A DNA stretch of 64,000 nt from JAWHTC01 sp032586155. GTDB taxonomy: Bacteria > Pseudomonadota > Alphaproteobacteria > Rhodobacterales > Rhodobacteraceae. The notes beneath the pieces were generated by a model. It made no database searches and was not told the origin of the DNA. It worked only from the letters and a program-made list of their open reading frames with translations. The DNA is taken from NCBI RefSeq assembly GCF_032586155.1, contig NZ_JAWHTC010000001.1:1-64000 (forward strand). The letters run 5' to 3'. The position numbers and the translations under genes are program-made. Below are positions 15,761-24,196 of this stretch, piece by piece (the first letter of the stretch is position 1; each line of letters starts with the position of its first letter).

Positions 15761-17479
15761 ATGAACAAGAGACTGGTCGTAGACCCGATCACCCGTATCG
15801 AAGGTCACCTGCGCGTCGAAGCGCAGATGGAAGGAAACACCATCGCCGAGGCGTATTCGTCCGGCACCATGGTGCGCGGCATCGAGATCATCCTGCAGGG
15901 ACGTGACCCGCGCGATGCCTGGGCCTTTGCCCAGCGGATTTGCGGGGTGTGCACGCTGGTGCATGGGGTGGCGAGCGTTCGGGCGGTGGAAAACGCGCTG
16001 AACTACAAGATTCCACCGAACGCACAGTTAATCCGCAACCTGATGATTGCGGCGCAATATGTGCATGACCACGTGATGCACTTTTATCATCTGCATGCGC
16101 TTGATTGGGTGGATGTGGTGTCGGCACTCGATGCCGATCCCAAGGCGACGTCGGAATTGGCGCAATCGCTGTCCAACTATCCCAAAACGTCGCCGGGTTA
16201 CTTTGCCGATGTGAAAAAGAAGCTGAAAACCTTTGTCGAACAGGGGCAGCTTGGGATTTTCGCCAACGGTTATTGGGGTCATTCGGCCTACAAACTGCCG
16301 CCCGAGGCGAACCTGATGGCGGTGGCGCACTATCTGGACGCGCTGGAATGGCAGCGCGACGTGGTCAAGCTGCACACCATCTTTGGCGGCAAGAACCCGC
16401 ACCCGAACTTCCTTGTGGGTGGGGTGGCAAGCCCGATTGATCCCAACAGCGACAGCGCCATCAACATGGAGAAGCTGGCGCAGATCTCGGACGTGATCAC
16501 CAAGATGGAGGATTTCGTCAACCAGGCCTACCTGCCCGATACGCTGGCGATTGCGAGCTTTTACAAGGATTGGGGCGCGATGGGTGAGGGTGTTGGTAAC
16601 TTCCTGACCTACGGCGATTACCCGACGGGCGATACCGATGACGTCAGCAGCTTCCTCATTCCGCGCGGGGTGATCCTTGATCGCGATCTTTCCACCATCC
16701 ACGATGTTGATCTGGATGCGGAAAATGAGATCCAGGAATTTGTCGATCACGCCTGGTACGATTATGAAGGCGGGGCAGGCACCGGGTTGCACCCCTATCA
16801 GGGCGAAACCAAGTTCAACTTCACCGGCCCGAAACCGCCGTATGATCAGTTGGACGTCGACAAGGGCTATAGCTGGTTGAAATCGCCGCGCTGGAAAGGC
16901 AAGGCGATGGAAGTTGGTCCGCTGAGCCGGATGCTGATGCTTTATGCCAGCGGCAACGCCCACGCCAAGGAGTTGGTGGATTCGACGCTGAGCACGCTTG
17001 ATGTGCCGGTGACGGCACTGTTCTCGACCCTGGGTCGGACGGCGGCGCGGACGCTTGAGACCAAGATCTATCTCGACTTCATGCGCGGCTGGTACAATGA
17101 TCTGATCGCCAATATCGCGGCAGGCGACCTCAAGACCCATAACGAGACCCTGTGGGATCCGCGCAGCTGGCCGAAGAAGGCGCAAGGTGCGGGTTACATG
17201 GAGGCTCCGCGTGGCGCGCTGGGCCACTGGATCGTGATCGAGGATCAGAAGATCGCCAACTATCAGGCGGTTGTGCCGACCACGTGGAATGCCGGGCCGC
17301 GTGATGCGAGTGGGGCCGCGGGGCCTTACGAGGCCGCGTTGAAAGGTCACGAACTGGCCGATCCCAAGCAGCCATTGGAAATTCTGCGGACCATTCACAG
17401 CTTCGATCCCTGCATCGCCTGTGCGGTGCACATGGTGGGCGAAGATGGAGAAGAGACCATGCAGATCAAGGTCAGCTAG
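15761..17479 (+). CDS. hynL: [NiFe]-hydrogenase large subunit, Isp-type
   Basis: Catalytic subunit binding the Ni-Fe(CN)2CO site, 572 residues. The N-terminal motif RICGVC supplies Cys61 and Cys64, followed by the conserved His68. The C-terminal motif DPCIACAVH (549-557) supplies Cys551 and Cys554. The 15 residues after His557 are the tail expected to be removed by the HupD-type protease. No signal peptide is seen, as usual; it is exported with HynS by the Tat route. The gene follows isp2 by 13 bases and precedes hupK by 24. Confidence 0.96.
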   Translation: MNKRLVVDPITRIEGHLRVEAQMEGNTIAEAYSSGTMVRGIEIILQGRDPRDAWAFAQRICGVCTLVHGVASVRAVENALNYKIPPNAQLIRNLMIAAQYVHDHVMHFYHLHALDWVDVVSALDADPKATSELAQSLSNYPKTSPGYFADVKKKLKTFVEQGQLGIFANGYWGHSAYKLPPEANLMAVAHYLDALEWQRDVVKLHTIFGGKNPHPNFLVGGVASPIDPNSDSAINMEKLAQISDVITKMEDFVNQAYLPDTLAIASFYKDWGAMGEGVGNFLTYGDYPTGDTDDVSSFLIPRGVILDRDLSTIHDVDLDAENEIQEFVDHAWYDYEGGAGTGLHPYQGETKFNFTGPKPPYDQLDVDKGYSWLKSPRWKGKAMEVGPLSRMLMLYASGNAHAKELVDSTLSTLDVPVTALFSTLGRTAARTLETKIYLDFMRGWYNDLIANIAAGDLKTHNETLWDPRSWPKKAQGAGYMEAPRGALGHWIVIEDQKIANYQAVVPTTWNAGPRDASGAAGPYEAALKGHELADPKQPLEILRTIHSFDPCIACAVHMVGEDGEETMQIKVS

Positions 17480-17503
17480 GTCGGCGAGGAGAGGTCTTAG
17501 GTC

Positions 17504-18517
17504 ATGTCTGCTCTTGGCCCGCAAATGGGCGGTGATATCCGGGTTCAACTGGATATCGCCGACAGTAAGGTTGCGGCTGCGCATGTGGTTTCGACCCGCA
17601 CGCCGCAGGCAGCACGCCTGTTTGTCGGGCGCAGCGCAGCGGATGTGTTGCAAGGCATTGGCGGGGTCTATTCGCTGTGCGGCCGGGCGCAGAGTGTGGC
17701 GGCAGTGCGCGCCGTTGAGGCGGCGTTGGGCGTGACAGTTGCCCCCGAAGTCGAGGCCGGGCGCGACAGCTTGCGGCTGGCCGAGATGATCACCCAAACG
17801 GCGATGCGATTGGCGCTTTATTGGCCAAGGGCGCTGGGATTGGTGCCGGAGCCAGAGCTGGTTCGGCTCTCGTTGGCGGTGGAACAGGCAGTTGAACGCG
17901 ATGTTCTGGGTGGGGCGGCGTGGAAAGTGCCCGGTTCTGGTGTTGCCGCGTCGAGCGCGGCAATGCACCAACAGATCGACCGGCTGACCGAAGCAGCGGA
18001 TACCTATGTTCGCTCCTGTGCACTGCGCGATGAGGTCTTGCGCCGCGGGCTGGCCGGATTTGGGCTCCTGCCAGAGGGAATGGCGCCGGAGGAAGGACCA
18101 TTCAAGCGGAATTGGGACGATCAGGGTGTTGCAGAGGTGCGCGCTTCGCATGGGCCCGGGCTGTTGGCACGGCTGGAGGCCAGTTTGACAGACCTGTTCC
18201 TGTTGCAAGGCCGGTTGCCGGGCCTGATTTCGGCTGTGGATCCGGTTGCAGCGCAGCGTGTCGAAATCGGAACAGGCCGCGGCGAGGCGGTGGTCGAGAC
18301 CGCACGTGGGCCGTTGCGCCACGTGGTGACGGTGAAAGACGGCATTGTCGCCGACTACGTGATCGATGCCCCGACCGAGGTGAATTTCCGCCCTGGCGGG
18401 CCGGTCGAGGTTGGGTTGATCGGGGCCGGGGCCGACGGGATTGAGTTTTCCGCGCGGCTGCATGTGCTGGCGATCGACCCCTGCGTCGAATTTGAGATTG
18501 AGGTTCGTCATGCATGA
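17504..18517 (+). CDS. hupK: HupK-type hydrogenase maturation scaffold (degenerate large-subunit homologue)
   Basis: HupK is a large-subunit-like scaffold used in some bacteria during Fe(CN)2CO assembly or for oxygen protection. This 337-residue protein keeps relics of the two metal motifs: YSLCGRAQ in place of RxCGxC, and AIDPCVEFEIEV at the C-terminus in place of DPCxxCxxH. Each motif has one cysteine instead of two, and there is no cleavable tail. It overlaps hypA by eight bases. HupK is common in alphaproteobacterial hup clusters, which supports the taxonomic reading. Confidence 0.85.
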   Translation: MSALGPQMGGDIRVQLDIADSKVAAAHVVSTRTPQAARLFVGRSAADVLQGIGGVYSLCGRAQSVAAVRAVEAALGVTVAPEVEAGRDSLRLAEMITQTAMRLALYWPRALGLVPEPELVRLSLAVEQAVERDVLGGAAWKVPGSGVAASSAAMHQQIDRLTEAADTYVRSCALRDEVLRRGLAGFGLLPEGMAPEEGPFKRNWDDQGVAEVRASHGPGLLARLEASLTDLFLLQGRLPGLISAVDPVAAQRVEIGTGRGEAVVETARGPLRHVVTVKDGIVADYVIDAPTEVNFRPGGPVEVGLIGAGADGIEFSARLHVLAIDPCVEFEIEVRHA

Positions 18518-18851
18518 GATGGCTTTGGCAGAAAGCGTCGTGCAGATCGTCGCCGAACAGGCGGCCAAGGCCGGTGCCGAGGCGATCAAAACGGTGTGGA
18601 TCGAGATCGGCGAGCTGAGTCACGTCGAACCGGAGGCGATGCGTTTCTGTTTCGAGGCAGTCGCCAAGGATACGCGCGCCGAAGGGGCGACGCTTGAGAT
18701 AATTCGTGCGCCGGGCAAGGCCTGGTGTCATAAATGTGCAGATCATGTGCATGTTAAGTCGTTGGTCGAGGCCTGCCCGAAATGCGGCGGCTATCAGCTT
18801 CAGGTTACCGGGGGTGACGACATGCGGGTCAAGGAAATGGAGGTCACCTGA
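18510..18851 (+). CDS. hypA: Hydrogenase nickel incorporation protein HypA
   Basis: Nickel-delivery metallochaperone that works with HypB, 113 residues. The N-terminal nickel site MHEMALAES is intact (His2), and the zinc site has two CxxC pairs (WCHKC and CPKC). The ATG at 18510 lies inside the end of hupK and gives the invariant MHE N-terminus; longer in-frame starts do not. One base separates the stop from hypB's ATG, so translation is probably coupled. Confidence 0.95.
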   Translation: MHEMALAESVVQIVAEQAAKAGAEAIKTVWIEIGELSHVEPEAMRFCFEAVAKDTRAEGATLEIIRAPGKAWCHKCADHVHVKSLVEACPKCGGYQLQVTGGDDMRVKEMEVT

Positions 18852-18852
18852 G

Positions 18853-19722
18853 ATGTGTACCACATGCGGCTGCGGCCATGGCGAAGTGAAGGTGGAGGGC
18901 GAAGGCCATTCCCACACCCATGGGCATCATCATCACCATGATCACGGGCACGATCATGACCATCACCATCACCATGTCGATGCGCAGGGTGATCTGCATT
19001 TCGGCCATGGCGAAAGCGGCACCCACGTGCCGGGGATGAGCCAGTCGAAGATTGTGCAGATCGAACAGGATATCCTGTCGAAGAACGATCATCTGGCCTG
19101 GCACAATCGCGATGACCTTTCGCGTGCGGGGGTACTGGCGTTGAACCTGGTGTCCTCGCCGGGGTCGGGGAAGACGACCCTTCTGGCGCGCACGGCGCAG
19201 GATCTGGGCGAACGCTTCCCGGTGGCGGTGATCGAGGGCGATCAGCAGACCGCGATGGATGCCGACCGCATTCGCGAAACTGGCGCGCGCGCAATTCAAG
19301 TCAATACCGGCAAGGGCTGCCATCTGGACGCCGACATGGTGCGACGGGCGATTGGGCAACTGGAGCCTGAAGAAGGCAGCGTGCTGTTCATTGAGAATGT
19401 CGGCAATCTGGTTTGCCCGGCGGGGTTCGATCTGGGCGAGGCGGCCAAGGTGGTGATCCTGTCAGTGACGGAAGGTGAAGACAAACCGCTGAAATACCCT
19501 GACATGTTCCGGGCGGCGAAATACATGATCCTGAACAAGGCCGACCTGTTGCCTTATGTGCCCTTCGATGTAGACACCTGCGTCGAATATGCCCGCCGGA
19601 TCAACCCGGGAATCAAGGTCTTGCAGCTGAGTGCGCTCACCGGCGAGGGTCTGGAGGCCTGGTACAGTGTGATCGAGGCCGAGCGGGTCCTGGCACAGGT
19701 GCGGCTGACGGCAGGGGAATGA
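18853..19722 (+). CDS. hypB: Hydrogenase nickel incorporation GTPase HypB
   Basis: SIMIBI-class GTPase that drives nickel insertion into the large subunit, 289 residues. The N-terminal CTTCGCG motif gives the high-affinity metal site. Residues 19-41 contain 16 histidines and probably store nickel. The P-loop GSGKTT is at 104-109, followed by EGDQQT, later FIENVGNLVCP with the metal-site cysteine, and NKADLLP for guanine recognition. ATG at 18853 gives the canonical MCTTCGCG start. It is followed after 34 bases by hypC2. Confidence 0.95.
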   Translation: MCTTCGCGHGEVKVEGEGHSHTHGHHHHHDHGHDHDHHHHHVDAQGDLHFGHGESGTHVPGMSQSKIVQIEQDILSKNDHLAWHNRDDLSRAGVLALNLVSSPGSGKTTLLARTAQDLGERFPVAVIEGDQQTAMDADRIRETGARAIQVNTGKGCHLDADMVRRAIGQLEPEEGSVLFIENVGNLVCPAGFDLGEAAKVVILSVTEGEDKPLKYPDMFRAAKYMILNKADLLPYVPFDVDTCVEYARRINPGIKVLQLSALTGEGLEAWYSVIEAERVLAQVRLTAGE

Positions 19723-19756
19723 GAGCGCCAATGGCGCCCGAGAAAGGATGTAACCA

Positions 19757-19978
19757 ATGTGCCTAGCAGTACCGGCGCGAATCGTGAAAATGTACGAAGG
19801 CGGCATGGCCGACGTCGAATTGGAAGGCGTGATCAAGGATGTGTCGGTTGAACTGGTCGACGACGTCACGGTTGGCGATTACGTGATCGTGCATGTGGGT
19901 TACGCGTTGGCCAAGCTGGACCCGGAAGAGGCGGAACGGACCTTGGCGCTGTTCGCACAAGCGGGGGCAACGGCATGA
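19757..19978 (+). CDS. hypC: Hydrogenase assembly chaperone HypC (copy 2)
   Basis: Small chaperone, 73 residues, with N-terminal MCLAVPARI (Cys2) and the OB-fold sequence GDYVIVHVGYALAKLD. It overlaps hypD by four bases, which suggests it is the general HypC that pairs with HypD. It differs strongly from copy 1 at 11293 outside the core motif, so the two are likely not redundant. AGAAAGGA precedes the ATG. Confidence 0.94.
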   Translation: MCLAVPARIVKMYEGGMADVELEGVIKDVSVELVDDVTVGDYVIVHVGYALAKLDPEEAERTLALFAQAGATA

Positions 19979-21108
19979 AGTATATCGAGGAATTTCGTGA
20001 CCCCGAACTGGCCCAGAACCTGGCCAAGGGAATTGCCGAAGCGGTGGATCCGGGGCGGGACTATGCCTTTATGGAGTTCTGTGGCGGGCACACCCATGCG
20101 ATTGCGCGCTATGGCGTCGAGGACCTGCTGCCTGACAATATTCGCATGATCCACGGACCGGGCTGTCCGGTTTGCGTGCTGCCGGTGGCGCGGGTGGACA
20201 AGGCAATCGCGCTGGCCACGGATCATGATGTGATCCTGTGCACCTATGCCGATCTGATGCGGGTGCCGGGGTCGAAGTTTGATTCCCTGATCAAGGCACG
20301 GTCGCGCGGGGCGGATATCCGGATGGTGTATTCCGTGACGGACGCGCTGAAGATTGCCGAGGGCAACCCCGATAGGCAGGTGGTGTTCTTTGCCATCGGA
20401 TTTGAGACCACGACGCCGCCCACAGCAGTGGCGCTGCGGATTGCCAAGGCCAAGGGGCTGAAGAATTTCAGCGTGCATTGCAACCATGTGCTGACCCCGG
20501 CGGCGATGCGCGCCATTCTGGGCGCGCCGGGTGATCCGACGCGGATCACGATTGACGGGTTTGTCGGACCTAGTCACGTGAGCGCGGTGATCGGTATGCA
20601 GCCCTATCACGAGTTCACGGAAGACTATGCCAAACCGGTGGTGATCGCCGGGTTTGAACCGCTCGATGTGATGCAGGCGATCTTGCAGTTGGTGCAGCAG
20701 GTCAACGACGGGCGTGCCGACGTCGAAAACGAATATGCCCGGGCGGTGACCGAAGAAGGCAATGCAAAAGCGATTGCGCTGATGGATGAGGTTTTCGATT
20801 TGCGCGACAGCTTCGAGTGGCGAGGGCTGGGCTCGGTGCCGCACAGCGCGCTGAAGATTGCGCCGGACTATGCCGGATTTGATGCAGAGCTGCGGTTTGA
20901 TGTTCAGACTCCGGCCCCGCGCGAGAACAAGGCCTGTGCCTGTGGTGATGTGCTGCGCGGGGAAAAGACGCCGGAGCAGTGCAAGCTCTATGGTGATCCC
21001 TGCACGCCGGAAAACCCGCTGGGCGCCTGCATGGTGTCGAGCGAAGGCGCCTGTGCGGCGCAATGGACCTATGGGCGGTTTCGCCAGCAGGACTTGGTAG
21101 CAGAATGA
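19975..21108 (+). CDS. hypD: Hydrogenase Fe(CN)2CO assembly protein HypD
   Basis: Iron-sulfur scaffold on which the Fe(CN)2CO unit is built with HypC and HypE. 377 residues. Conserved motifs: FCGGHTHAI, GPGCPVCVLP, FAIGFETTTPP, and a C-terminal cysteine-rich part (KACACGDVL, CKLYGDPC, CMVSSEGAC) for the [4Fe-4S] cluster. It overlaps hypC2 on one side and hypE on the other, both as ATGA. Confidence 0.96.
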   Translation: MKYIEEFRDPELAQNLAKGIAEAVDPGRDYAFMEFCGGHTHAIARYGVEDLLPDNIRMIHGPGCPVCVLPVARVDKAIALATDHDVILCTYADLMRVPGSKFDSLIKARSRGADIRMVYSVTDALKIAEGNPDRQVVFFAIGFETTTPPTAVALRIAKAKGLKNFSVHCNHVLTPAAMRAILGAPGDPTRITIDGFVGPSHVSAVIGMQPYHEFTEDYAKPVVIAGFEPLDVMQAILQLVQQVNDGRADVENEYARAVTEEGNAKAIALMDEVFDLRDSFEWRGLGSVPHSALKIAPDYAGFDAELRFDVQTPAPRENKACACGDVLRGEKTPEQCKLYGDPCTPENPLGACMVSSEGACAAQWTYGRFRQQDLVAE

Positions 21109-22157
21109 GCAAGACAAAGGGGCTGCACGGGGTGCGACCGATTGATGTTGAGCGCGGGCAAGTAGACCTGAGCCACGGGGCTGGCGGGCGCGCGATGACG
21201 CAGTTGATCGAAGAGCTGTTCTTTGACGCGCTGGGCAACGAGGTGTTGAACCGTGAACATGACGCGGCGTTGGTCGAGCTGCCGCCGGGGCGCGTGGTGA
21301 TGAGCACCGACAGTTTCGTGATTTCTCCGATCTTCTTTCCTGGCGGCGATATTGGGTCGCTGTCGGTGCATGGCACGGTCAATGACCTGGCGATGGGCGG
21401 GGGTGTGCCGAAATACCTGACGGTTGGGTTCATCCTGGAGGAAGGGTTCCCGCTGAAGGACTTGAAGCGCATCGTTGGAAGCATGGCCAAGGCGGCGCAG
21501 GACGCGGGCGTTACCATCGTGTCGGGGGACACCAAGGTGGTGGAGCGCGGCAAGGGGGATGGAATCTTCATCAACACGGCTGGCGTTGGCGTGGTGAGTG
21601 ACGGGGTCGTGATCGGGGGGCACCTGGCGCGCCCGGGGGACAAGGTGCTGGTCAGCGGCACATTGGGCGATCATGGCGTTGCAGTGATGTCGAAACGCGA
21701 GAACCTGTCCTTTACCACCGAAATCCTGTCGGATGCGCAATCGTTGAACGGGTTGACTACCGCCATGTTGGAGTCAGTGCCGGGCATTCGGGTGCTGCGA
21801 GATCCGACACGCGGCGGACTGTCGGCGGCGCTGAACGAAATCGCCCAGCAATCGGGCGTCGGCGTGGCGCTGGATGAGGCGCAGTTGCCGATTCGGCCTG
21901 AGGTGAAAAGCGCCTGTGAGCTGTTGGGGCTGGACCCGCTGAACGTGGCGAACGAAGGCAAGCTGGTGGCGATCTGCGCCGCCGAGGATGCCGAGAAGTT
22001 GCTGGCAGTCATGCGGGAGCACCCCAAGGGCAAGGACGCGGCCATCGTCGGGGACGTGATCGACGATCCACGCCATTTTGTCCATTTGCGCACCGGATTT
22101 GGCGGAAAGAGGTTGGTCGATTGGCTGGCTGGAGAACAGCTCCCGCGGATTTGCTGA
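21105..22157 (+). CDS. hypE: Hydrogenase maturation protein HypE (cyanide-ligand synthesis)
   Basis: PurM/AIR-synthase-like enzyme that dehydrates a carboxamide on its own C-terminal cysteine to a thiocyanate, the CN donor. 350 residues ending PRIC, so the catalytic terminal cysteine is intact. Other signature parts: LSHGAGGRAM, STDSFVISPIFFPGGDIG and VHGTVNDLAMGG. The ATG at 21105 overlaps the hypD stop. HypE needs HypF, which is not encoded in this window and must lie elsewhere. Confidence 0.96.
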   Translation: MSKTKGLHGVRPIDVERGQVDLSHGAGGRAMTQLIEELFFDALGNEVLNREHDAALVELPPGRVVMSTDSFVISPIFFPGGDIGSLSVHGTVNDLAMGGGVPKYLTVGFILEEGFPLKDLKRIVGSMAKAAQDAGVTIVSGDTKVVERGKGDGIFINTAGVGVVSDGVVIGGHLARPGDKVLVSGTLGDHGVAVMSKRENLSFTTEILSDAQSLNGLTTAMLESVPGIRVLRDPTRGGLSAALNEIAQQSGVGVALDEAQLPIRPEVKSACELLGLDPLNVANEGKLVAICAAEDAEKLLAVMREHPKGKDAAIVGDVIDDPRHFVHLRTGFGGKRLVDWLAGEQLPRIC

Positions 22158-22180
22158 CCCGGATTTCGCGGACTTTTTTT
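22143..22180 (+). terminator. Possible weak terminator after hypE
   Basis: CCGCG (22143-22147) pairs with CGCGG (22167-22171), followed by a run of seven T. The loop is long (19 bases) and the left arm lies in the end of hypE, so termination may be partial. Confidence 0.35.
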
Positions 22181-22269
22181 CCTGCATGATTTTTCCGGCA
22201 GATTTGGGGCCGCGTAACCAAAAAAATAACGCCAACAACACCGAATTACGCCGCGTTGCAGCGCGGGGT

Positions 22270-22283
22270 TTGACGCAGGTCAT
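22270..22283 (+). promoter_or_regulatory. Weak candidate FNR box upstream of the cytochrome c gene
   Basis: TTGACGCAGGTCAT fits TTGA(T/C)-N4-(A/G)TCAA except for the last base. It lies 131 bases before the cytochrome c start. No clear -10 is seen at the class II distance, so this is less certain than the boxes at 12162 and 6240. Confidence 0.3.
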
Positions 22284-22413
22284 AGAACTGATTTTTCCGC
22301 ACAATTAGGGTTCCAATCAAAGGTCGAGTTTATCGACAGAAAGCGTCCGTGCACGGGCGCACGGCGCCTCTCCTGCCGATGACCTTGAAAGCAATACTTA
22401 AACGAGGTGTGCC

Positions 22414-22803
22414 ATGAAAACGAACCTGCTGAATCTCTTCGCTGCGTTGTCTCTTGCGGCGATTCCGGCGGCCCCGGCCTTTGCCGAGGATGAGGCCGGC
22501 AACTGGAAATTGGGGCGGATTTACTATCGCGCGTCCTGCACGGCCTGCCATGAAAAGGAATTGGGCAAATCGATTTCGCCGGCTGAAAAAACCATCGCGG
22601 AATGGAAGCTTTGGGCCGTTTCGGAAAAAGGCGGCGCGCATCTTGATGAATATGTCAGCCAAGATTATCGCAATCTGATTGCCGGTGAAAACAAGGTCGC
22701 GGCCAAGTTCGCGCCGATCCCGAACCAAGACATGCGCGACCATGTGCGTGCCTTTGTCATTCATGGTGCGAAAGACAGCGCCACACCTGCAACCTGCAAC
22801 TGA
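22414..22803 (+). CDS. Small periplasmic c-type cytochrome
   Basis: Exported monohaem cytochrome c of 129 residues. The signal peptide covers about residues 1-23 (ending AFA). The haem motif is CTACH, in SCTACHEKELG. A distal methionine ligand may be Met in NQDMRDHVRAF, but this is uncertain. A C-terminal cysteine (ATCN) is unexplained. It is not a clear member of SoxX or cytochrome c555 by eye. It heads a cluster with a YeeE/YedE transporter and a triple rhodanese, so it probably accepts or donates electrons in periplasmic sulfur chemistry. A 6-bp hairpin follows at 22809-22829. Confidence 0.85.
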   Translation: MKTNLLNLFAALSLAAIPAAPAFAEDEAGNWKLGRIYYRASCTACHEKELGKSISPAEKTIAEWKLWAVSEKGGAHLDEYVSQDYRNLIAGENKVAAKFAPIPNQDMRDHVRAFVIHGAKDSATPATCN

Positions 22804-22808
22804 TCAAC

Positions 22809-22829
22809 GCCCCGTCCCTGTGGCGGGGC
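22809..22829 (+). other. Hairpin between cytochrome c and yeeE-like genes
   Basis: GCCCCG and CGGGGC form a perfect 6-bp stem with a 9-base loop. There is no T run after it, so it is more likely an mRNA-stabilising or attenuating stem than a full terminator. Confidence 0.45.
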
Positions 22830-22851
22830 CACAAAGAACGGAGGGTTGGCC

Positions 22852-24132
22852 ATGAGCATGACCGGATCCGCAAATGAATCCGCCACGGACAAAAAAACCC
22901 TGCCTGAATGGCTTAAGGGGTTCCGTGACGACTACCGCAGCATTTTTGTTGAACAATGGTCGCCCTATCTGGGTTTCATGCTACTTGTTTTCCTGGCAAT
23001 GACGCTGATGGCCAGCGGGTTGTTCTGGGGCGTCTTTGGTGGCGTGAAACTTTGGGGTGATCACCTGAACAAGTTGATCGGGTTGGGCCCGGCGCTTGGG
23101 ATCAGTGAGAACATCAAGGGGCCGTTGGAACACCAGATGTCGGTGATGAACATCGCTTTGTTGCTGGGGGCCTTCACTGCCGCATTGATGTCGATGCAAT
23201 TTGCCATCCGCAAGGCGCCGCTGAGTGAATATGCCTATGGCGCGGTCGGCGGATCGCTGATGGGGATCGGGGCCGTGCTGGCCGGCGGGTGCACCACTGG
23301 TGGATTCTTTATCCCGTTGACCTTTAGCTCGCCTGCGGGTTGGGCGATGTGGGTTGGCCTTTTGGCCGGGGCCTTCATCGGGCTCAAAATCCTGCTTTGG
23401 GGGATGGAAAACATCACCTGGGGCATGACGGCACCGAAGAACAAGACACCTGCCTTGAAATCCTATTTCCCATGGTTGGGCGCGGTGATCGCGATTGCCG
23501 TGATCTGGTGGGGGATTGCATGGCTGCGGCAGGGCGACGCCTATGTTGGAACGCTGGCGCTGATGATCCTGACGGGTTTCGGAATCGGGTTCGTCATGCA
23601 CCGCTCGCGGCTGTGTTTTGCCCGTGCCATTCGTGAACCGTTCATGACCGCCGAGGGCGAAATGACCAAGGCGATGATCGTCGCGCTGGTCGTCGGTATG
23701 CTGTTCGGCTCGGTCCTGCTGCAGAAGGGTACGATTGATCCTTACGTTGCCATTTCGACCCGGTTCTGGCTGGGATCGCTGATCGGTGGGCTGGTCTTTG
23801 GTGTCGGCATGGTGCTGGCCGGTGGATGTGCCTCGGGATCGCTGTGGCGGATCGGCGAGGGTCACCTGAAGCTTGTGGTCGCGCTGTTCTTCTTTGCCTG
23901 GGTCGGCTCGATTGCCAGCGGCGTGTTTGGCAAGCTTGGCCTGACCTCGGGTGAACTGGACCTCGATTTCATGGACGGCATGGTCGAATACAGCACGCTT
24001 GGTTTCCAGGCCTACCTGCCTGACCTGCTGGGCGGTTGGGGTTGGACCTACGTCGTGATGCTGGCCGTGATGCTGATCTGGTGGGCGCTGGTTCGCTACA
24101 ACGAGTCGACCGAACGCTTCACCGTCATTTGA
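22852..24132 (+). CDS. YeeE/YedE-family sulfur-compound transporter
   Basis: Inner-membrane transporter of about 426 residues with roughly ten helices. The family (E. coli YeeE/TsuA) takes up thiosulfate through conserved cysteines; here GGCTTGGFF and GGCASGSLWRIGEG are the two paired motifs, and HRSRLCFARAIREP is the third signature. The N-terminus is extended by about 40 hydrophilic residues. ATG at 22852 was preferred over a TTG two codons earlier because GGAGGG is then at a normal distance. It lies between a cytochrome c and a rhodanese, so the cargo is probably thiosulfate or another sulfane sulfur compound. Confidence 0.88.
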   Translation: MSMTGSANESATDKKTLPEWLKGFRDDYRSIFVEQWSPYLGFMLLVFLAMTLMASGLFWGVFGGVKLWGDHLNKLIGLGPALGISENIKGPLEHQMSVMNIALLLGAFTAALMSMQFAIRKAPLSEYAYGAVGGSLMGIGAVLAGGCTTGGFFIPLTFSSPAGWAMWVGLLAGAFIGLKILLWGMENITWGMTAPKNKTPALKSYFPWLGAVIAIAVIWWGIAWLRQGDAYVGTLALMILTGFGIGFVMHRSRLCFARAIREPFMTAEGEMTKAMIVALVVGMLFGSVLLQKGTIDPYVAISTRFWLGSLIGGLVFGVGMVLAGGCASGSLWRIGEGHLKLVVALFFFAWVGSIASGVFGKLGLTSGELDLDFMDGMVEYSTLGFQAYLPDLLGGWGWTYVVMLAVMLIWWALVRYNESTERFTVI

Positions 24133-24140
24133 TGCCGGAA

Positions 24141-24159
24141 CGCACCCCGTGCGGGTGCG
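24141..24159 (+). other. Hairpin between yeeE-like and rhodanese genes
   Basis: CGCACCC and GGGTGCG form a perfect 7-bp stem around a 5-base loop, nine bases after the transporter stop. No T run follows. Confidence 0.45.
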
Positions 24160-24196
24160 CTCCATCCCCGAAATTCGACATTCCATGGAGGAAGAT

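Noticed and set aside
16028..18589. 853-codon open frame on the minus strand across hynL and hupK
   Set aside because: It is antisense to two well-conserved hydrogenase genes, has His/Arg/Gln-rich composition typical of GC-rich shadow frames, and has no domain or ribosome site.
19725..19737. GCGCC-AAT-GGCGC hairpin between hypB and hypC2
   Set aside because: Short stem in a tight operon without a T run; probably chance in GC-rich DNA.
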